Source of the DNA: Leptodactylus fallax
Taxonomy: Eukaryota > Chordata > Amphibia > Anura > Leptodactylidae
Assembly (NCBI GenBank): GCA_947044405.1
Contig: CAMRHE010000063.1
Location: 7,656,001-7,720,000, forward strand
Direction of reading: 5' to 3'
DNA: 64,000 bases
The notes beneath the pieces were generated by a model. The model ran no database searches. It was not told the origin of the DNA and saw only the letters and a program-made list of their open reading frames with translations. Both the position numbers and the translations under genes were made by a program. This document shows, piece by piece, positions 58,135-64,000 of the stretch; position 1 is the stretch's first letter, and each line of letters starts with the position of its first letter.

Positions 58135-60085
58135 GCTAACTAGCAAGTTTTTTATCTCTTCCAAGTATTTCATCTTGCCCTTCACACTACTTCTTAAGGA
58201 GTGAATGAGAAAAAGTTATAGAGCAAAATCTGAATGCTTCTTTCCATGTGTTGTCTATAGGAGACATCATAGCAGCTAGTCTCCAACCGCCAGCTCAGGA
58301 AGAACTGAAGGCTAGAGAGGGTACAATTTTCAGATAATTTACAAATCATACAGTAATGGCCAGAAATTGTTAGACTTAAATGCACAGATATTATCCTGAA
58401 TAGTAATCCAGAAGGTTAGGTATGCCTTAAAGGGGTTGTCCAGGACCCGAAGATAATTGATATTGATGATCTATCCAAAGGACCTATAGATAGGTCATCA
58501 GTATAAATTAGCTTCAGGTCCTGGAAACCACCTTAAGGTGAAAGGGGTCAATACAATATTTTGGGGTGGTTTAGGATGGAATAAAATACAGGTACAATAA
58601 TATTAGATTTATATAAATATAATCTATTTAATGGTCTAATTAATTTCATATTATACTGTATATTTGTAATGGATTTAGTTCTGTTTTTACTGTTACAGAG
58701 CTCCAAATTTTCTGCTTCCCTTCACACAGTTTAAAGGATTTGTTCCAAGATCTAATCAAATGTGTGACTACTTAGTCCCACTGCTGGGACCCTCACTATC
58801 CCTACAGTAGGGGTGCTATGTCCACTGTACTTGGCTCCGTCAGCCTCATAGACATTAAAACTCCACCTTTCTATGGTCATGCAATGAAGAGGAACAGAAC
58901 CCCCATTCTATAGTAGGGGTCCTTCTACTGGGACCCCAATGGTTTAAGCACTTATCAGCTATCCTGTGGATAAAAAGATCAAGCTTAGGACAACCCCCAA
59001 ATTACTCTCAATTAAAGGGAACCTTAGTGAGTTCTATAAAGTCAGCACTACTATGGTAGCTGGTATAAAGATCAAGTTTAGGACAACCCCCTAAATTTGT
59101 AGGTGCTTAGATCCACCACAAGGAAGAGCCCAATTTACTGTATATAAATGATCTCTCAATTAAAGGGAACCTTAATGGGTTCTATAAAGTCAGCGCTACT
59201 ATGGTAGCTGGTATTATTAATAGATGGTACATTGAGTCAACTGGTGCTGTCAATCAAGAATACCATGTGGCTGTCCAACAGTGTCATCATCAGGGTTTGA
59301 CTATGGAAATTTTTGGAAAATATTCACTTGCACAGTGGGCTTACATACTTTATGGGCCTGACCCGTTTTTCCCTTTTGCTCCGTTCCAATTGGGCACCTA
59401 ATTCACAGCTCACTCCCGGCTGCTGCCAGTCTACAATTTCCAGGCGCTCCAAGCCAAACTGACAATTTCACATTTCGACCCTTCACCATTCATCGAGTGC
59501 TGTCACCTTCTCTTTCTTTACAATCCATTTTAGTTTTTATTAGATTTCCTATTTTCTGCTCCTATTTCAAGCTCTTGAAAGGCAGCAATTTTATTAAAGA
59601 CTCAAGACACATCTTACATGACCCAGAAAACAGGTCAAAATGTGAAGAGAAATCTCCATAACTGCGTCCGCACTGTGAGGAACAAGTAAATATGGGTAAC
59701 TAGTGAAGTTCAATTTTTAGACTATTTAATCCGCATTTGTTCTCTTTTGTGCTCTATATATGAGAACCTGATGGTACAGGACTGTTTAGGTTGTTGGCAA
59801 TGGTCTGACTCGCCCAGTAGAGGACCAGATGCAGCAGAAAACAACCCCATTTGGGGGTAAATTTGTAGGCAATAAGTTGTCACTAGGGTCTTTTTTTTAA
59901 AGAGAGTCTGTCGCCAGAACCAATATGCAAATGAGCCTTTGGAGCAATGATGGCATTGCACTTGCTGCTTTCTATATAGGCAAAAATTGCAATATCTTGG
60001 CAACAGAGATACCAATTCACAAGGGGGAGGCACCATTTGATTCAGGTGACCCTAACCTATCTATCTGCCGGGCTGAGTTGATATA
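58135..60085. other. Intergenic between Tc1-A and Tc1-B
   Basis: A 110-bp TTAA MITE is at 58427-58536. 58,980-59,200 contains a short tandem duplication (AATTAAAGGGAACCTTA at 59011 and 59158). The left part of the MITE interrupted by Tc1-B begins at 59897. No gene recognised. Confidence 0.55.
58427..58536. mobile_element. TTAA MITE, 110 bp, almost pure palindrome
   Basis: Starts TTAAAGGGGTTGTCCAGGAC and ends TCCTGGAAACCACCTTAA. The middle GATGATCTATCC and GATAGGTCATC are mirrored. Related to the 20596 family. Confidence 0.7.
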
Positions 60086-61667
60086 CAGTGGGGAAAAAAG
60101 TATTTAGTCAGCCACCAATTGTGCAAGTTCTCCCACTTAAAAAGAGGAGGCCGGCCTGTAATTGTCCTCATAGGTAGACCTCAACTATGAGAGACAAAAT
60201 GAGAAAACATATCTAGAAAATCACATTGTCTGATTTTTAAAGAATTTATTTGCAAATTATGGTGGAAAATAAGTATTTGGTCACCTACAAACAAGCAAGA
60301 TTTCTGTCTCTCACAGACCTGTAACTTCTTCTTTAAGAGGCTCCTCTGTCCTCCACTCATTACCTGTAGTAATGGCTCCTGTGTGACATTGTTATCAGTA
60401 TAAAAGACACCTGTCCACAACCTCAAACAGTCACACTCCAAACTCCACTATGGTGAAGACCAAAGAGCTATGGAAGGACACCAGAAACAAAATTGTAGAC
60501 CTGCAACAGGCTGGGAAGACTGAATCTGCAATAGGCAAGCAGCTTGGTGTGAAGAAATCACCTGTGGGAGCAATAATTAGAAAATGGAAGACATACAAGA
60601 CCACTGATAATCTCCCTCGATCAGGGGCTCCATGCAAGATCTCACTCCGTGGGGTCAAAATAATCACAAGAATGGTGAGCAAAAATCCCAGAACCACACG
60701 GGGGACCTAGTGACTGACCTGCAGAAAGCTGGGACTAACATAACAAAGGCTACCGTCAGTAACACACTACGCCGCCAGGGACTCAGATCCTGCAGTGCCA
60801 GACGTGTCCCCCTGCTTAAGCCAGTACATATCCGGGCCCTTCTGAAGTTTGCTAGAGAGCATTGGGAGAATGTCATATGGTCAGATGAAACCAAAGTAGA
60901 ACTGTTTGGTAGAAACACAACTCGTGGTGTTTGGAGGAGAGTGAATGCTGAGTTGCATCCAAAGAACACCATACCTACTGTGAAGCATGGGGGTGGCAAC
61001 ATCATGCTATGGGGCTGTTTCTCTGCAAAGGGACCAGGACGACTGATCCGTGTACATGAAAGAATGAATGGGGCCATGTATCGTGAGATTTTGAGTGCAA
61101 ACCTCCTTCCATCAGCAAGGGCACTGAAGATGAAACGTGGCTGGGTCTTTCAGCATGACAATGATCCCAAGCACACCGCCAGGGCAACGAAGGAGCGGCT
61201 TTGTAAGAAGCATTCCAAGGTCCTGGAGTGGCCTAGCCAGTCTCCAGATCTCAACCCCATAGAAAACCTTTGGAGGGAGTTGAAAGTCCGTGTTGCCCAG
61301 CGACAGCCCCAAAACATCCCTGCTCTAGAGGAGATCTGCATGGAGGAATGGGCCACCATACCAGCAACAGTGTGTGCCAACCTTGTGAAGACTTACAGAA
61401 AACGTTTGACCTCTGTCATTGCCAACAAAGGATATATAACAAAGTATTGAGATGAACTTTTGTTATTGACCAAATATTTATTTTCCACCATAATTTGCAA
61501 ATAAATTCTTAAAAAATCAGACAATGTGATTTTCTGGATTTGTTTTCTCATTTTGTCGCTCATAGTTGAGGTCTACCTATGATGACAATTACAGGCCGGC
61601 CTCATCTTTTTAAGTGGGAGAACTTGCACAATTGGTGGCTGACTAAATACTTTTTTCCCCCCCACTG
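60086..61667. mobile_element. Tc1-B, complete Tc1-like transposon (1582 bp)
   Basis: TA on both sides (60084-60085 and 61668-61669). The ends CAGTGGGGAAAAAAGTATTT and its inverse form inverted repeats of about 200 bp (60086-60283 and 61466-61667), about 95% identical by eye. The outer AAGTATTTAGTCAGCCACC and inner AAGTATTTGGTCACC are the direct-repeat pair of the IR/DR layout. The transposase reads on the + strand. Confidence 0.94.
60450..61450 (+). pseudogene. Tc1-B transposase, frameshifted and internally deleted
   Basis: Starts [20 protein letters not shown]; the frame breaks in a G run at 60700-60704, where one G fewer than expected shifts into TAG after RTTRG. The correct frame resumes with [10 protein letters not shown] and ends NKGYITKY, stop TGA at 61448-61450. 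The DDE residues are present: [21 protein letters not shown]. Between REH and WENVIW about seven residues found in relatives are missing (in-frame, at 60862/60863). The copy should be inactive. Confidence 0.9.
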
Positions 61668-61984
61668 TAGTAGGTTCTGGTGACACTCCCTTTAGGGATC
61701 TATCATAAATAACCTGTTAGATTGTATCAATGACATATCCTTAAGAAGCTTTGAGGGGTGAATCTTGAAAAATTTTGGGCCAGACTGTCAGTGGTAAACT
61801 GCCACAGCAAACCAAATTTGAGGACCACTTTCATAATGGGTATACTTACGGAGAACTACTTTATATTAAATTCTAGTGTTCATATCTAGGGCGCCTGCTT
61901 CAGATGACCTCTAGCCATGATTAACAATTGTTGGAGGGACTCTACCTGAGACAAAATGTGGCCCTAAATCCTGTCTGTAATATA

Positions 61985-63614
61985 CAGTACAGACCAAAAG
62001 TTTGGACACACCTTCTCATTCCAAGAGTTTTCTGTATTTTCATGACTATAAAAATTGTAGATTCACACTGAAGGCATCAAAACTATGAATTAACACATGT
62101 GGAATTATATACTTAACAAAAAAGTGTGAAACAACTGAAAATATGTCTTATATTCTAGGATCTTCAAAGTAGCCACCTTTTGCTTTGATTACTGCATTGC
62201 ACACTCTTGGCATTCTCTTGATGAGCTTCAAGAGGTAGTCACCTGAAATGGTCTTCCAACAGTCTTGAAGGAGTTCCCAGAGATACTTAGCACTTGTTGG
62301 CCCTTTTGCCTTCACTCTGCGGTCCAGCTCACCCCAAACCATCTGGATTGGGTTCAGGTCTGGTGACTGTGGAGGCCAGGTCATCTGGCGTAGTACCCCA
62401 TCACTCTCCTTCTTGGTCAAATAGTCCTTACACAGTCTGGAGGTGTGTTTGGGGACATTGTCCTGTTGAAAAATAAATGATGGTCCAACTAAACGCAAAC
62501 CGGATGGAATAGCATGCCACTGCAAGATGCTGTGGTAACCATGCTGGTTCAGTATTCCTTCAATTTTGAATAAGTCCCCAACAGTGTCACCAGCAAAGCA
62601 CCCCCACACCATCACACCTCCTCCTCCATACTTCACGGTGGGAACCAGGCATGTAGAGTCCATTCGTTCACCTTTTCTGCGTCGCACAAAGACACGGTGG
62701 TTGGAACCAAAGATCTCAAATTTGGACTCATCAGACCAAAGCACAGATTTCCACAGGTCTAATGTCCATTCCTTGTGTTCTTTAGCCCAAACAAGTCTCT
62801 TCTTCTTGTTGCCTGTCCTTAGCAGTGGTTTCCTAGCAGCTATTTTACCATGAAGACCTGCTGCACACAGTCTCCTCTTAACAGTTGTTGTAGAGATGTG
62901 TCTGCTGCTAGAACTCTGTGTGGCATTGACCTGGTCTCTAATCTGAGCTGCTGTTAACCTGCGATTTCTGAGGCTGGTGACTCGGATGAACTTATCCTCC
63001 GCAGCAGAGGTGACTCTTGGTCTTCCTTTCCTGGGGTGGTCCTCATGTGAGCCAGTTTCTTTGTAGCGCTTGATGGTTTTGGCCACTGCACTTGGGGACA
63101 CTTTCAAAGTTTTCCCAATTTTTCGGACTGACTGACCTTCATTTCTTAAAGTAATGATGGCCACTCATTTTTCTTTACTTAGCTGCTTTTTTCTTGCCAT
63201 AATACAAATTCTAACACTCCATTCAGTAGGACTATCAGCTGTGTATCCACCTGACTTCTGAACAACACAACTGATGGTCCCAACCCCATTTATAAGGCAA
63301 GAAATCCCACTTATTAAACCTGACAGGGCACACCTGTGAAGTGAAAACCATTTCAGGTGACTACCTCTTGAAGCTCATCAAGAGAATGCCAAGAGTGTGC
63401 AAAGCAGTAATCAAAGCAAAAGGTGGCTACTTTGAAGAACCTAGAATATAAGACATATTTTCAGTTGTTTCACACTTTTTTGTTAAGTATGTAATTCCAC
63501 ATGTGTTAATTCATAGTTTTGATGCCTTCAGTGTGAATCTACAATTTTTATAGTCATGAAAATACAGAAAACTCTTGGAATGAGAAGGTGTGTCCAAACT
63601 TTTGGTCTGTACTG
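61985..63614. mobile_element. Tc1-C, complete Tc1-like transposon (1630 bp), minus-strand gene
   Basis: TA on both sides (61983-61984 and 63615-63616). The ends CAGTACAGACCAAAAGTTTG and its inverse extend into 267-bp inverted repeats (61985-62251 and 63348-63614). These are long enough to include the last 30 or so codons of the transposase, so those codons exist twice, once on each strand. The right TA is also the left TA of Tc1-D. Confidence 0.93.
62148..63200 (-). pseudogene. Tc1-C transposase, early stop and lost catalytic Glu
   Basis: The family start ATG is at 63198-63200 (MARKKQLSKEK); codon 12 is TGA at 63165-63167 where relatives have an Arg CGA, a typical CpG change. After it 338 codons stay open to the end (YFEDPRI). 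The helix-turn-helix (SVRKIGKTLKVSPSAVAKTI) and Asp residues (WSDESKFEIFG, FIFQQDN) are present. The third catalytic residue is changed: NPIQMVWGELD instead of NPIEMVW, codon CAG at 62343-62345. The copy should be catalytically dead even if read through. Confidence 0.92.
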
Positions 63615-63616
63615 TA

Positions 63617-64000
63617 CAGTGCTGGCCAAAAGTATTGGCACCCCTGCAATTCTGTCAGATAATACTCAATTTCTTCCAGAAAATGATTGCAATCACAAAT
63701 GCTTTGGTAATAATATCTTCATTTATTTTGCTTGCAATGAAAAAACACAAAAGAGAATGAAAAAAAAAGTCAAATCATTGATCATTTTACACAAAACTCC
63801 AAAAATGGGCCAGACAAAAGTATTGGCACCCTCAGCCTAATACTTGGTAGCACAACCTTTAGACAAAATAACTGCGAACAACCGCTTCCGGTAACCATCA
63901 ATGAGTTTCTTACAATGCTCTGCTGGAATTTTAGACCATTCTTCTTTGGCAAATTTCTCCAGGTCCCTGAGATGTGAAGGGCGCCTTCTCCAAACTGCCA
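63617..64000. mobile_element. Tc1-D, left part, cut by window end
   Basis: Begins CAGTGCTGGCCAAAAGTATT immediately after the TA at 63615-63616. The terminal repeat (GGCACCCCTGCAATTCTGTC) has an inner direct repeat (AAAAGTATTGGCACCCTCAG at 63816). The transposase gene follows on the minus strand. The other end lies beyond 64000. Confidence 0.85.
63837..64000 (-). pseudogene. Tc1-D transposase C-terminus, partial
   Basis: The minus strand reads VWRRRPSHLRDLEKFAKEEW, then SKIPAEHCKKLIDGYRKRLF and AVILSKGCATKY, then TAG at 63837-63839. This matches the C-terminal end of Tc1-family transposases. The visible part is open. Whether the full gene is intact cannot be judged here. Confidence 0.85.

Larger units (their letters stand above)
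59897..61694. mobile_element. TTAA MITE split by Tc1-B
   Basis: Left part 59897-60085 starts TTAAAGAGAGTCTGTCGCC and includes CAATATGCAAATGAG, GATGGCATTGCAC and ATTCAGGTGACCCTAACC. Right part 61668-61694 reads TAGGTTCTGGTGACACTCCC. Removing Tc1-B restores an element of the 10052 family with one copy of the right subterminal segment, bounded by TTCAGGTGAC and TTCTGGTGAC. The right TTAA has become TTAG. Confidence 0.8.

Noticed and set aside
60664..61380. Minus-strand open frames of up to 137 codons
   Set aside because: Antisense shadow of the Tc1-B transposase.
1..64000. tRNA, rRNA or snRNA genes
   Set aside because: No cloverleaf with A and B boxes or conserved rRNA/snRNA block was seen by eye; a covariance-model search would be needed to exclude weak cases.

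Overview
This is vertebrate nuclear DNA, most likely from a frog or toad (Anura). Evidence: one gene with 18 GT-AG exons encoding a vertebrate-type GRAF-family RhoGAP, non-coding sequence saturated with short palindromic DNA transposons of the TTAAAGGGG kind, several Tc1 elements, and a retroposon tail (near 46,085) of a sort familiar from frog genomes. The species cannot be named from the sequence.

Gene. Positions 1 to about 42,090 hold the 3' three quarters of ARHGAP42 (GRAF3) on the + strand. The 5' end, including most of the BAR domain, lies before the window. The 18 coding exons (2042 to 39043) join without a phase break into 674 codons plus stop: end of BAR, PH domain, RhoGAP domain with arginine finger, a Ser/Pro-rich linker and a C-terminal SH3 domain. 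The 3' UTR runs to a poly(A) signal at 42068 followed by GT-rich sequence. The gene looks intact.

Introns and 3' UTR. These hold minisatellites (about 30-bp, 49-bp, 40-bp, 29-bp and 28-bp units) and many palindromic MITEs, most ending in TTAA. One MITE lies in the 3' UTR and would fold into a long hairpin in the mRNA.

Intergenic part (about 42.1 to 64 kb). No host gene is recognisable. It holds more TTAA MITEs, a 1.8-kb satellite of 46-bp units (46.9 to 48.7 kb), a 1.49-kb non-autonomous hAT-like element with a perfect 8-bp target duplication (49.57 to 51.06 kb), a minisatellite related to one in an ARHGAP42 intron but inverted (51.5 to 52.5 kb), and four Tc1 elements of different families (56.5 kb to the window end). 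The transposases that can be read in full are broken by a stop codon, a frameshift, or a stop plus loss of the catalytic glutamate.

Main discovery candidate. One TTAA MITE family carries a roughly 50-bp subterminal segment flanked by near-identical 10-bp direct repeats (GTCACC followed by A or T, then GAA). In three of its four copies here, this segment has expanded into a tandem array: about 25 units in the left arm at 10.05 to 11.3 kb, 3 in the left arm at 36.26 kb, and about 5 in the right arm at 38.4 kb. In the fourth copy it is single, and that copy is split by a Tc1. The family therefore looks like a repeated seed for satellite DNA.
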